NCBI RefSeq assembly: GCF_963583255.1
Contig: NC_084819.1
Location: forward strand, 21,507,460 to 21,571,459
Direction: 5' to 3'
Length of the DNA stretch: 64,000 bases
Origin: Pyrus communis
Taxonomy: Eukaryota > Streptophyta > Magnoliopsida > Rosales > Rosaceae
The notes under the pieces were generated by a model, which had not been told where the DNA came from, did no database searches, and saw only the letters and a list, made by a program, of their open reading frames with translations. Of this stretch, positions 22,801 to 34,001 are shown piece after piece; the first letter of the stretch is position 1; each line of letters starts with the position of its first letter. The position numbers were made by a program, and so were the translations under genes.

Positions 22801-25630
22801 AGAGAGAGCAAGGTATATATTAGTTCATATTATTATATGAAACTTAATGAAAATGGATTGAAAATTTTAAGTTTTAATGACAAGGATAAAATAAAGGGTA
22901 AAATAAATAGTAACATGATTGATTTTTAATGTAAAAATATGATTTTTTGTTAAAATGAACAGCACCGTGGGCTTTTAATTAAAACTCCCTATTATTATTC
23001 TCTTAGATCGTGACGATCCGTTTAAATAAATAAAAACATTCGTATCATTGTTTTAGTATAATAATGTTTTAGATGACGGTAAAATCGTTTCATATAAACT
23101 AATTTTTTTATTAATTATTATTCGATTTTGTGAAATGATGTAGGTAGATTATATTGTGGCCGATTTGTTAATAGTAATGGGACCATAGTATCAACATCTA
23201 ATTAAAAATCTTGTTTCAATAACATGACATAATCACATAAATTTTTTCGGAATTTCGATTCAATCATAGTGACATAGCACCAATCACTAAAAGCTGTCAA
23301 CGGTTGACTTCATCATTATATTTTACATTGTTTTCAGATTTGACCAAAAAAAAACATTTTTCTTTCATGTTCCATGAAAACAGATTATGTTTTCTTGAAT
23401 GCAAATAAGTGTTTTATTGTATCATAATTTGAGATTAAAGGAGTGTGGTGCTGAGGTAGATTATATTTATTCTTTTAAAATAAAAGGGAACTGGCTGGTG
23501 GTTTTGGCACGGGGGTAAAAAAAACTCACAGAGACATTTTAGCTTCTTTTGACCACCATCGTAAGATTCAGATAGCACTAAGAGTCAAATTCAAGACGTA
23601 CCATGTAGAAAATGAGCCTAAAATTCCCCCAACCAACCACTAAGCCACTTCAAAAGTTAACAAATCACATTACATTGACAGACGTGAGCTAGGAAATTTT
23701 TTGCTGTATAAATGGGTAGTTTCAATAAACAAATGTTTGACAAAAAAAAAAAAAAAATTATTGGGCCATGAGACCAAACCCAAAATGTGGACTTCTACTT
23801 TATATATAATCATCGAAAAGTGGGCTACTACCAAACCCAATTTGTATGTTTCAGTTTGAGGAGTGAGCCCATAAAAAGCAACAGAAAGTCGAACCACTGA
23901 GTTTTTTTAGGATAATTGCTGAGAGTGTTTTTAGGATAAATGCTGAAATTTTCTGTAGACTCTTAGTTACTTCATACTTTAACGATAATTTTTATGCCAC
24001 AGTTTATAGAAAATCCTATTTTTGAGATAATCTTTTAAGCAGTTCTCTTTTTCTACTGCACATCAAATACAAAAAGAGTTGTTAGATCTCATTGGATCAA
24101 AACAATTTAATGACTCTTATTATGATATGTAATTTAAATTTTTAATGTGTATTTCATCGTTAAACCACTCGCAGTTAGATCATCGCGTACCCCCAAAATC
24201 TGTTGATGTGGGGTCAAAAACTTCCATGTTCATGTTTTAAGCTTAAAAAACTAACCCAGATTAACCCAAAATTATTACGCATACAATCATCAAACTTAAG
24301 TACCAAGAAGGATGAACCTGACCAATCTTGCAATTCGAAGCTCCCATTTTATCACGACCAATCTAGGAAGATTACATTTTTGCATCATTTTGTGTAGTAG
24401 ACTTCTTTAAATAAAAGCAAAAAACCTACTTGTATTTTTACGTCTGATCTACATATTACGGTATACAAAGTGTAGATCATGTGATAAAATAAGAGCTTAT
24501 TGAGATTTATTCTTAGGGCATATAACAGAGCAACGTAGCAAGATTCAGATATGCCATTCAGCTATAATAATAGCTAGGTGAAGAGATTAGATGCCTAATT
24601 CTCTTAAGAAGAAAAAAGTTGTAATATGCCAAGTTCCATGCATCTTCATCAAGACTGCCTCAGGAGTTTGTTCTGATGGCTACAACTGTAGCACCCACCA
24701 CTCTTGTTCTTTTTCCAATCAACAAAACAATAGCCAGTCATAGAACATCAATATTAAAATTTACAACAAAAGCACACACACGTTACTAAATATATAAAAA
24801 TGTGCATAATTCTCGATGCATGGTTGTAAATATAAATATCATAGATTATATTCTGCTACATGTCATATCTCATGTCACAGAGGCTGCCGCTTGTCGTCTT
24901 AAGAACCACACAGATGTTTTTGGCATTTGTTCCTTGGACTAGTGTTCCATTCTTGCACTGCATGCACTTCATTTTGTCCTTAATATTTAATTCAAAAGAA
25001 ATTTTTAGAGAGAACAGAAAAAAAAAAAAAAAAAAAAAAAGGAGCTAGAAGAAGACTAGAGAAATAAGCATGCGCAGACAGAGGGGAATGAGAACAATAT
25101 GCATTCACAGTGCTCAAGCGATAATTAGTTAATAACTAAACACATCGTTAATTATTCGTCTGCATTTCTATTTAATAATGTGGTTTCATGATTCAAATTG
25201 TTTATTTTTAAGTTTTAGCCATCGTTCAAAAATTATTCTTATAAAATTCACTTAAATCTAAAGTCTTTTAACTTTTATTTATTATTGTTATTATTTTATT
25301 ATTTATCGGCAAGATTGTGTTCATCTATTTATAATTTTACGGTTAAATAACTAAACGGTTTCTGATTTGATTCAAACTTTAACAAAAACGTCGACCTTTC
25401 AATGATAATTTGAAAAAATGATTGATTCATATTATAAGAAATATTATGGCGTGAATCTATATAAGTAGTTAATTGGCGCAGTGTTAAATTATCAACTTTA
25501 TCATTTGATCACTTTTATAATTGACCCTATTATAAAAGAATCAATTTTAGTCCACATGTTGCTGAAGTGGCAAGCAATGCATGCATGTATATGAAATAAA
25601 ATAAAAAAATTGAATCAATGGGTGCATATA
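22801..25630. other. Gene-free AT-rich spacer
   Basis: Several A or T homopolymers occur (for example 23743-23757 and 25019-25040). No frame carries a recognisable domain and no RNA gene is evident. Confidence 0.5.
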
Positions 25631-26579
25631 TTGACACACCTCAGACCGAGATCAGGGCATGCTGGCCGTAACGTGGAAATGACGTAACCATGTGCACTGT
25701 ACGGAAGCTAATAAATAATAGTAAAAGTACAAATAAATAAAAATCAGCTATACACAAAGTAATAACATACATGTGCAAGCGTAAGTGTGAAAAACAAAGT
25801 TCAGAGCACAGAAGACCTAGTGCAGTCCGGGAGAAACAACACTAAATAAACACACCCAAAGGTGGTCCTACACTGGTGATAATCTGTCAGATAAGCCGGG
25901 AAAATCCTCTAGGGAGCCACCAAAAGCGCTAGCCAAACTAGAACCTGGAGGGGCGCAAAACAGAAAGCGTGAGTGGGCAAAAACAAAGCTTTTCAAAAAC
26001 CATTTCATAACAAAGTTCTAACCCCTCGCCGTAAAACCTGTATACTTCCCAGAAAATAGAATATACATATATATAATAACCATGCTCAAAAATATGCCAT
26101 GCCAAATGCCTCGAAATAAAATGCAAGTACTCAGGTAATGCCAAACAATGTCATGTAATCTGTCAGCTGGAGTCACCTAACGTGACCTGTACGGCTGAAT
26201 CTAGAGCTCAAATCTCCAACTCACTAACTATACCTGTACACGAGTCGGAACCATCTAAAGTGGTCCGTACGACAAGACTGGGTGTATAATAAGTACGCTC
26301 AAGTGCTACGATCACGTGAAGACTGGGCAAATAATCGCGGGTCACCTACGAGTCGGAACCACCTAAGTGGTCTGTACGACAGGACTGTGCACCTAACTTG
26401 GATCCAAGATGAGCGTGTGGTGCGGGAGGTGAACATCACGTGAAGGACTGTGCCCAACTCTGGGCGGGAGCACTAACACCGGAGGTGCAGGTTATGAGCT
26501 CTCTATGCATCTCAAATCACTATTGAACATAAACATGAACCATAACTCACCTGGCACTTATCTGTGCGTCCGCAGCACC

Positions 26580-26581
<2 letters not shown>

Positions 26582-26625
<44 letters not shown>

Positions 26626-26636
26626 CACACACAACT
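26582..26636. repeat. (CA)n(TA)n compound microsatellite
   Basis: CA units, then TA units, then CA units again, within the solo LTR. Confidence 0.9.
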
Positions 26637-27034
26637 AATAATGCATAATTAAATGGGCAAACATAAAGCATGGCACATAAACGTATAAATATTTCATTTC
26701 ACTTTATGGGAAAAACATAAGTATATAGGTATATACGGAAAACCAAAAGCTCACTCACTGGTATGTAGAAGGGTCGTAACCCCCTTGCCTCGAGTGACCG
26801 CGCTCGTCCTCGGGATAGGTCTCACCTATATGCGAAACAACTATAAAAACGTAAATTTTAAAGCAAATAACCAACATTACAAAATAACTTCTCATACAAT
26901 GCTCAAATGGGGTGTATGAATATACCAACGTGATCTACTCAACCTCACGAACATCCCCATATTTTTAAAATAATTTTCCGACGCCGCATGCGCCCCCACG
27001 CACCGCCCACGCTCAGGCGCATGCCTGGCACATT

Positions 27035-27134
27035 GACGGCGTTAGTTAACGCCGTCAGAAATATTCCGTTAAATCTAACTGATTCCGTTAACGCCGTTAT
27101 GAATATTCCATCCAAACTGACGGAATATTCCGTC
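27035..27134. repeat. Cluster of short palindromes inside the solo LTR
   Basis: 27035-27056 is a near-perfect inverted repeat (GACGGCGTTA, two bases, TAACGCCGTC). 27119-27134 is a perfect 16-base palindrome, GACGGAATATTCCGTC. Related words (AATATTCCGTTAA, TTCCGTTAACGCCGTTA) fill the space between. Confidence 0.85.
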
Positions 27135-27813
27135 ATCTTCTCCAGCCAACCTCCGGCGCTGTCACCAACGCCGGAAAACCGGGAAAAATTCAAAACTTCG
27201 TATCTCACTCGTTTTTCAACCAAATTTCACAAAATTGGTACCAAAATGAAGCTTACAACAAGAGGAACAAATCCATACCACTTTCAAGCACTAAAACCCA
27301 CGGAATCTCGCCAGGAAAACACCACCAACTCCTGCCAAACCTGCAACTCACGATCCCGACGTCCAAAACCTTCAAACGAACCACCCCGAGCCTCCTAAGG
27401 ACCTCACCAAGCTTCCTACAAGCTTGAAATTCCCAAAAACACAAGAATTAACGTGTGCATGAACAGTGACCAAAATCGGGAATCTCGAGTTCGACGTGAA
27501 AACGAAGGTATCCTTACCTGAAATGGGTATGGTTGAACTCCTAAGGACCTCACGAGCACAACTGTGTAATTTGTTTCCTCGATCTGTGAAGATTTCAAGG
27601 ATTTTGGGTGTCGTCCGTAAGAAAATGATAGGAAAGGGAGAGAGAAAGGGGCTCGGGACAGGGCAGAGAGAGAGGGGAAATGAGTGTGGTGTGTGTGTGG
27701 TCCAAAATCAGCCAAACAAAACCCAAAAACAACCACACAACGAAACAACCATACTAGGGGCAAAACCGTCATTTCATCTCTACGGTACGAAAAGTCCGGG
27801 ACGGGCTGTCACA

Positions 27814-30800
27814 TATGTAGCTCCATGTAATAGATGGTTTGGTTTAATTATTATCCTTCTTGAGTGGACTAGTTTTGCTGACCAATTTGCGTTGGTCACG
27901 TGTTAGTCTTCAAAATACGTGAGGGGCTATGTAAGAATGTGAGGACAAAGGTCCAATTTGGCGAGGGACCAAATTATGTAAAACCTTATAAAAGATTGAG
28001 TTACTTCTTATATAATTAATTAGTTTTATGATGAAATTTTAATTTTTTTCATTTTAATTTATTGTCTGCTGTATTTGGTTTTTGGTTGATTTGAACTTGA
28101 GAATATATAAATGTCACCCATGGTCCACCCACCAGTCCTTATATATAAAGATATTTCATGCAACTACTGCTTGAACAAAAACATGAAGCTCCTTAAACGT
28201 GTGGTGATCGATTGTTCATATCTTATATCACGTTAGGGTTATGTATATGAATAATATTTTTTCACCGAGGAGTGAGCATAAAAGAATCGAAGTCACCTCG
28301 TGATGTTAAGTTTCACCCTGATTTGTTAACATCTACATATGCTTAGGTCAAAGGTGCATGCGCACTTGATATTCTGTGCCTTAAATGCGATGGCAAACAA
28401 CTAAAGCTAGCCCCTCTTTTTTAGACACTTATAATGCAGACTTGAGCTTACTTAATCAAATTATTTAGAGCAGTGTGTTTTTTTTTTTTTTGGCATTCAA
28501 GTTTAAATTCTTTTCTTATGAGAAATTTATGTGGGTATCAGAAACACAAGTTGCGTTGTGTCTCATTTTACATGTAATAACAATGGTAGACGACATGGTT
28601 GATATATTCCACTTTTGCTTTATACTTAAAAAAAAATATATATCCAAGTAGTGTTACAATTTGAGTGAAATAGTAGTGTCATGTGACCATGTTCCAAATA
28701 AACCAAAAATTTGCTCTCTTAGTTAGTTTAGATAAGTTTGGTGCATTGTACTGCATTAACTCTTAATTTTTATATTAACTCTGTATTTTTTTTTTTTTGT
28801 CAAAAAGGTAGAGAACATTCATAAAATAAAGTCTAGATGGTAAAATTACATCGTACTAGCCCTAGAAAGGATTGAAGCATACAAAAAGAAGACGTCACTT
28901 ATGCAAACAAAGCATAAGTAAAGGTTCTTCCCTGCAACAATTAGAAATGGTACATAAATAAAAAGGCATAAAATGATTTTAACCCAAAAACAGATTCTCC
29001 ACATGAGCTTAAACAGTAGAGACTCAAAGGTGGCTAATAGAGAAAACCATAGAAGCCTAAATGAGAAATGACCTGCTGCAGCTGCCAGGAAACCGGAGAA
29101 ACATACTTATATGAATATACGATGACAAAGCAAATCACTAAGTAGACATTCTATTGACTTAGTAATTAGTGGGTGGTTTTTGAAAGTAAATGTGTTCTAT
29201 TATGGAAGCCCTTACAATTGACAAAGACAACTTGTGCACTTCTTCTAGAAGCAAGGCGATGTTGCATTTGCGGTTGTGAGATCAAAGAAATGAATGAACA
29301 AAGACCAATGGATAGAAAAACAACAGAGAACCCAAAAGGTAGAAATTAAACCATTTGCTTAATTTCTGCGGACCATACTTTTCTCTGAGTTTTTATGGTA
29401 TTAACCCTATATATATTTATGTACAAGACAAACGGCAAAATGTCGAAATGATAGTAGCAAGTATCCTACCATCCAATAGAAAAGGCAGAAACCCTACAAC
29501 TCAGCCAAGTAGCTCCACCATTAGAAATCAATGCTTGCCCAGATGCGCATATTATTACATGTCCCATCAAAACCCCGGAGGAAGCAGAGAATATATGTGT
29601 AGTCAGTGGTGTTTGCATTCGTACACACATATCAAACGTAAAGTTGGCTATAACTATCGACCATGAATATTGATGCATGGATCAGGAAGGGAATCCGAAC
29701 TTGATGTAGAAGGGAAGCATATGGTTCGATGATCCTATCCAACTTGATTAAGTCAGGCCTGCGCTCTAATCAATTAGTGGATTTCACTAATTAATTTGCT
29801 AAGCTATTGGGGAAAAAACAGATGATCGAGTTTATGCCAGACATGTTTTAATACTTTGGAAAATACACAGAACTTATTCCATATACTGATCGAGGGCATA
29901 TAATGGACCACTGTCGCAAAAATAGTCATCTGGTTCGATCGAATTCTCAGATAATAATCATAGCTGGCATCTATTTATCTATTGGACTTTATATGACATT
30001 ACAAGGTGCAAATTGTAGTATACCGTCGTCGCCTAAAACAATGTGTGCACAAATCGGCTTCTGAATTCTACAAGCAGGCTAGCATGAAGTAACATTAGTA
30101 AGAACATTAATCTATTTAATAAATTTAGAAAACCCAATTTGCAAAGGTGGGTGGAATTATTGCTGGACCTCGTTCCTTATTCGATATAGAAAGAAAAAAA
30201 TTGCTGACCATGTATAACCCATTGGTGATAGCAACTTTACAATTTCAGGCACTCACTCTTGCAAGAAAACTAATGTCACTATATCTCCAAGAATGAAGAA
30301 TCCACCGCATGTATGGAATCATATACACCCACCATAACCCATTTCGTATGGCATTCCACATAACATAACTATTAATTAATACTTTCTTCATTCTCAAAAA
30401 GAAGGAAAGTTCTCATTTTTCTCTGCGTACGATTATTTTATGGTTCAAGCGTCGACATAATTTGAATTATTCATTCTCTTTATCATCATTTAATATCATT
30501 TCTAGAAAAATTCCTTTAATTTAGAGATCGTTTTGAAATCCATATGTGTCGAACAAATCGATAGTTATGGTAACAAGTAGCATCCTCACTATAAACTGTC
30601 AATTTCTTTAGTTCATACGATTGACTAAATAATCTTCAAATCGAATGAATTTTTCTAAAATGATATTTAGATGCTGATGATAAAGAGAATAAATGATTTC
30701 TATCATAACATTTATACGGTAATTAAATAATGTCACGTTGAATGGGAAGAAGTTTATTGATCTTTTAGGATAAGAGAAGTATTATCCATAGCTGGAGCTA

Positions 30801-31190
30801 ATTTAACAGTTGCTCTAAGAAAGGTTTTTCCTTACCAATTGCTAATACGGTCTAATGATATTTATCTTCACTTTAAAATAAGAAGTTTCAAACTCGACTC
30901 ACATAGATAACAATGACGTATTATATTTATATTGAGTTCAATACTCGATTAATAATTTAGAGCATACCCCACGTTTCTCTCTCTAGCGTACATAATATGC
31001 TACAAAGCTTACCCCGGCCCAATATCAGCGTATACGATATGCTAAAAGGCCTGCCACAATTTATAAGAATCTTCGTCAAAGTCAAAATCAAATGTCTCTC
31101 ATTTTCTTTTCTCAAATAATGAGGTAAAATTAGGGGCACATCAATTAGGGGACCTGGTTGGTTCCAAGGTCACTCGGAAGCACTGTTTTA
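27814..31190. other. Gene-free spacer
   Basis: AT-rich sequence with poly-T and poly-A tracts (28479-28491, 28788-28798). A 103-aa frame at 29355-29666 and others of similar length have no domain or codon character that sets them apart from chance. Nothing else is supported. Confidence 0.5.
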
Positions 31191-31194
31191 AAAA

Positions 31195-31672
31195 ATTCTC
31201 ATCCAGCGTCGGGTCATCATCTTGATCTGTTTTTAGACGTTTAAAAATTAAGAAAGTCGTTTAGATTTACTTAGACGTCTATCTAGCCCGTTTAGGCATC
31301 CGCCTAGCCCACCTAAATCCACATATGAGTTCTGACTCTCACTTAAACAGAAAATCAATAACTTTCATTTTGCATTTTAATTTTTCAATAAAATATAATA
31401 AACTTGTTGAATACTTGAATGAACATCATTATCTGTTTCTTCACCATGTTTTCAATATGGTCTAATACTTTATAATTTATATGTCATTTTATTGGAATTA
31501 GGTATCCTAATACAATTATGTGTGTTTTTAAGTATAAATAGGCACGTTTTTATACAACATATAATAAATCTATTTAAATCCGCCTAGTCCACCTAGGCTC
31601 CCACCTAATTGTGTAGGCGTTAGGCCCCAACCTGTCGCCCGACCAATGTCTAACGTCTTTAAAAACCTTGCT
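31195..31672. mobile_element. MITE-like element with GCCTAG-rich ends, copy 1
   Basis: It has GCCTAG/CACCTA-rich blocks near both ends (31285-31318 and 31587-31612) and a middle with CACCATGTTTTCAATATGGTCTAATACTTTATAATTTATATGTCATTTTATT. The reverse complement of this middle recurs at about 40430-40530. The ends TTTTAAAAAATTC and CTTTAAAAACCTTG are roughly inverted. It is probably a short non-autonomous DNA transposon; hAT is possible but not shown. Confidence 0.5.
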
Positions 31673-31822
31673 CAGAAGCTTGGATAGTTGGCTGGGAAAA
31701 CTTTCGAGGACCACCCAAGTCGTGATGGAGGAGAAGAGTCGCAGCTGCACAATGTTCTAGCTTTGTGCAAACCAAAAGGAGAGAAGAAGACGACTAATTT
31801 CTTTTCAAAAGGCATGCTAAGA

Positions 31823-32570
31823 CTATCTCCAAAGGAGATGTCAAATTCTAAGTGTAATGTCATGTAATCAAATTTGAAGGTATTAGCAAACTCCAAACAA
31901 TATGTGAATCCTATGGATTCACATATGAGTTTTTATATGTCAAATTTGACATATGAGAACATCTCTAAAGAAGATGTCAAAAAATAAAAGTTAAATGTTA
32001 ATTTGATGGCTGAAGTGGCAATGTTAGATTTTCTTTTTTTCAAATCCATATGTTTTTTTGTTATAAATGATATTTGTAGGACTCATTTTAAAAAGAAATC
32101 AATTAAAATAAATTTTCAAGATCTATAATTGGTGCATTCATAGGACCCACACAATAAAATAATTTAAAATTATTTGATATCACATTTTCTCATATATCAC
32201 ATTTGACATATGAAAACTCATATGTCTATTCACATAGGATTGACATATCGGTTGGAACTTGATCCTGCCTTCAAATTTGCTTACATGACATTTCACTTTG
32301 GATTTGACATCTCCTTTGGATTTGACATCTCCTTTGGAGATGGTATGAGAAAGGTGATGTCAAATAATTTTTAATTATTTTATTGTGTAGGTCTTATTAA
32401 TGCACTAATTATAGATTTTGAAATTTTATTTTAATTGATTTCATTTTAAAATTGGTCATACAAATATCATTTATAACAAAAAAAATATTGGTTGGAAAAG
32501 ACAAAATCTAACATTATCATATTAGCCATCAAATTAACATTTGACAGTTATAATTTGATATCTCTATTAA
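31823..32570. repeat. Interleaved inverted repeats A-B-A'-B' (MITE composite)
   Basis: Arm A starts ACTATCTCCAAAGGAGATGTC at 31823 and runs to about 31968; its inverted copy A' (about 32191-32344) ends ACATCTCCTTTGGAGATGGT, with an extra 18-base unit GGATTTGACATCTCCTTT. Segment B (about 31985-32190, with TTAATTTGATGGCTGAAG and CATAGGACCCACACAATAAAATAATTT) has its inverted copy B' at about 32345-32560 (AATAATTTTTAATTATTTTATTGTGTAGGTC and ATTAGCCATCAAATTAACATTTG). The whole is a nest of related foldback MITEs. A transcript across it could fold into a hairpin of about 200 base pairs. Confidence 0.8.
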
Positions 32571-32697
32571 ATTCTAGTAGACTTGACTAAGCTGGTCATA
32601 GGAAGGCAATAATATTTTCTACAAATAAGACAAAACCCTTGTTGTTATAACATGACTTTAAGGGGACCATATATTATATAGAAAAGCTTATAAATTT

Positions 32698-33175
32698 ACT
32701 AGCAAATAGCATACATTTTGTGTGTGTATGTGTAAACAATTTATCTTAATAAATGCATTTTTTTAATATTAAATAATTACAGTTTTGTCCTCCTTTTTGC
32801 CAACAGTGTGTATCAAAAGTTAGGGCAAAATAGGAAAAAAAAAGGGGGAAAAAGTTGAAAATGAGGGTTTTCTTAATAACAGTATTAGCAGAGAGCACAC
32901 ATTTTGTGTGTGTGTGTGAACAATTTCTCTTAATAAGTGCATATTTTTTTAATATTATATAATTACTGTTTTGTCCTTCTTATGTAAATATTGTGTATAA
33001 AAAATGAGGGTAAAAATAGAAAAATATGATTGTCATTATCTAAAAAAAAAAGGTAACAAAGAAAAAATAAGGATATGATTGTTATTTTGTCAAAAAGGTA
33101 TAAAATTACTATTTTACCCTTCCTTTTTGTCAATAGTGTCTATAAAAAATAGGGCAAAATAAGAAAACGGTAAGC
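32698..33175 (-). mobile_element. Tandem units with Helitron-like 3' ends
   Basis: Three units of about 185 bases start at about 32698, 32884 and 33065 (the last lacks the terminus). On the minus strand unit 1 ends with a hairpin (CATACACACACAAAATGTATG), a 7-base gap, CTAG and then T. Unit 2 ends with a hairpin ending in TGTGTG, a 7-base gap, CTAA and then T. CTRR followed by T is the Helitron 3' signature. No matching 5' TC end was found, so these are terminal fragments or a tandem array of ends. Confidence 0.45.
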
Positions 33176-33338
33176 ATCGATGTATTGTTGAGAAAACCAC
33201 CCTAGGCCGCGCGGAGGCTGATAACCTCGCCATTTTTTAATTAAAAAAAAAAAAGGCAAAAGGGCTCGACTTTCATAGAATGTCTACCCCACCCAAATTA
33301 ACCCCCAAATTCCCGCCCCACCCAACCGAAGGCCGCCG

Positions 33339-33479
33339 TCAACAGCACAGCACCATTCTCTTCCCCGGTCTTCACGTCCTTATCAGCACAGCACCATTCT
33401 CTTCCCCGGTCTCTTCCCCGGTCTTCACGTACTCATCAGCACAGCACCATTCTCTTCCCCGGTCTTCACGTACACATCA
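33339..33479. repeat. Minisatellite, three units of about 41-51 bases
   Basis: CAGCACAGCACCATTCTCTT then CCCCGGTCTTCACGT occurs three times; the middle unit has an extra CTCTTCCCCGGT. A 72-aa frame that covers it (33280-33498) is only a by-product of the repeat. Confidence 0.9.
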
Positions 33480-33499
33480 CACTTCAAGATCAACTTGAT

Positions 33500-34001
33500 A
33501 TATATATTTTATACATATTGAGAAATGACTTTTTTCAATTGCAAGAGACTAGTAATCTTGCAAAAAAGTGATGGAAAAGGATTACGTCGAATTGTTGTTG
33601 TACAAAGATTATGAATAATGTTTCAATGTTATTATTTTTTTCTTTTTTAGCTTTAATATTGCGATCATCCAATGATAAAATCTTGAATCCGTTACTGATT
33701 ACAACATTGTTTAATTTATTTGTCATTAGCTTAATTACAGTGCTTGTTACGTCATCTTTGCAATATCATCAATCTCTCTCTTAAAAGATAAAAGGAATAA
33801 AAAAGAAAAAAAAAAAAAGAACAAAGTTGGCTTTCCCCTGCATGCATATATATATAAGTACAATCAAGTTCATGAATATTGTCAAGCTAATTAACCATTC
33901 ACAGTAGCAGTACATCATATTCTTCATTTCTTCCATTCTTGCCAGTAGTGCTACAATCTATTGTGCTAGGTTGCCCAAATATATTTTATTAACACACTAA
34001 G
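33500..34001. promoter_or_regulatory. Upstream region of PIN5
   Basis: AT-rich. A TATATATATAAG stretch at 33847-33857 lies about 150 bases before the ATG and could be the TATA box. CATGCATG, an RY-type motif, is next to it at 33839-33846. Confidence 0.35.

Larger units (their letters stand above)
25632..27813 (-). mobile_element. Probable solo LTR of a retrotransposon, about 2.2 kb
   Basis: Read on the minus strand the element begins TGTGACAGCCCGTCCCGG and ends GGTCTGAGGTGTGTCA, so it has TG...CA ends typical of long terminal repeats. Flanking five-base words TATAT (25627-25631) and TATGT (27814-27818) could be an imperfect target duplication. No gag-pol frame, primer-binding site or second LTR lies beside it, so a solo LTR is the simplest reading. 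The last third recurs, in the opposite orientation, at about 62110-62935. It carries short stem-like blocks such as ACCACCTAAGTGGT (26351-26364) and a (CA)n(TA)n run at 26582-26636. The family is probably Ty3/Gypsy-like by its ends, which is inference. Confidence 0.65.

Noticed and set aside
26945..27398. Overlapping frames of 92 and 136 aa on both strands
   Set aside because: They are by-products of the GC-richer palindrome cluster inside the solo LTR; no gag or pol motif is present.
27416..27906. 118- and 146-aa frames, one on each strand
   Set aside because: They cross the LTR border at 27813 or mirror each other and show no conserved motif.
29355..29666. 103-aa frame in the long spacer
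   Set aside because: No recognisable domain, composition like non-coding neighbours, and a competing frame on the other strand.
33280..33498. 72-aa frame with repeated STAPFSSPV-like words
   Set aside because: The repetition comes from a DNA minisatellite; no signal for a real protein.
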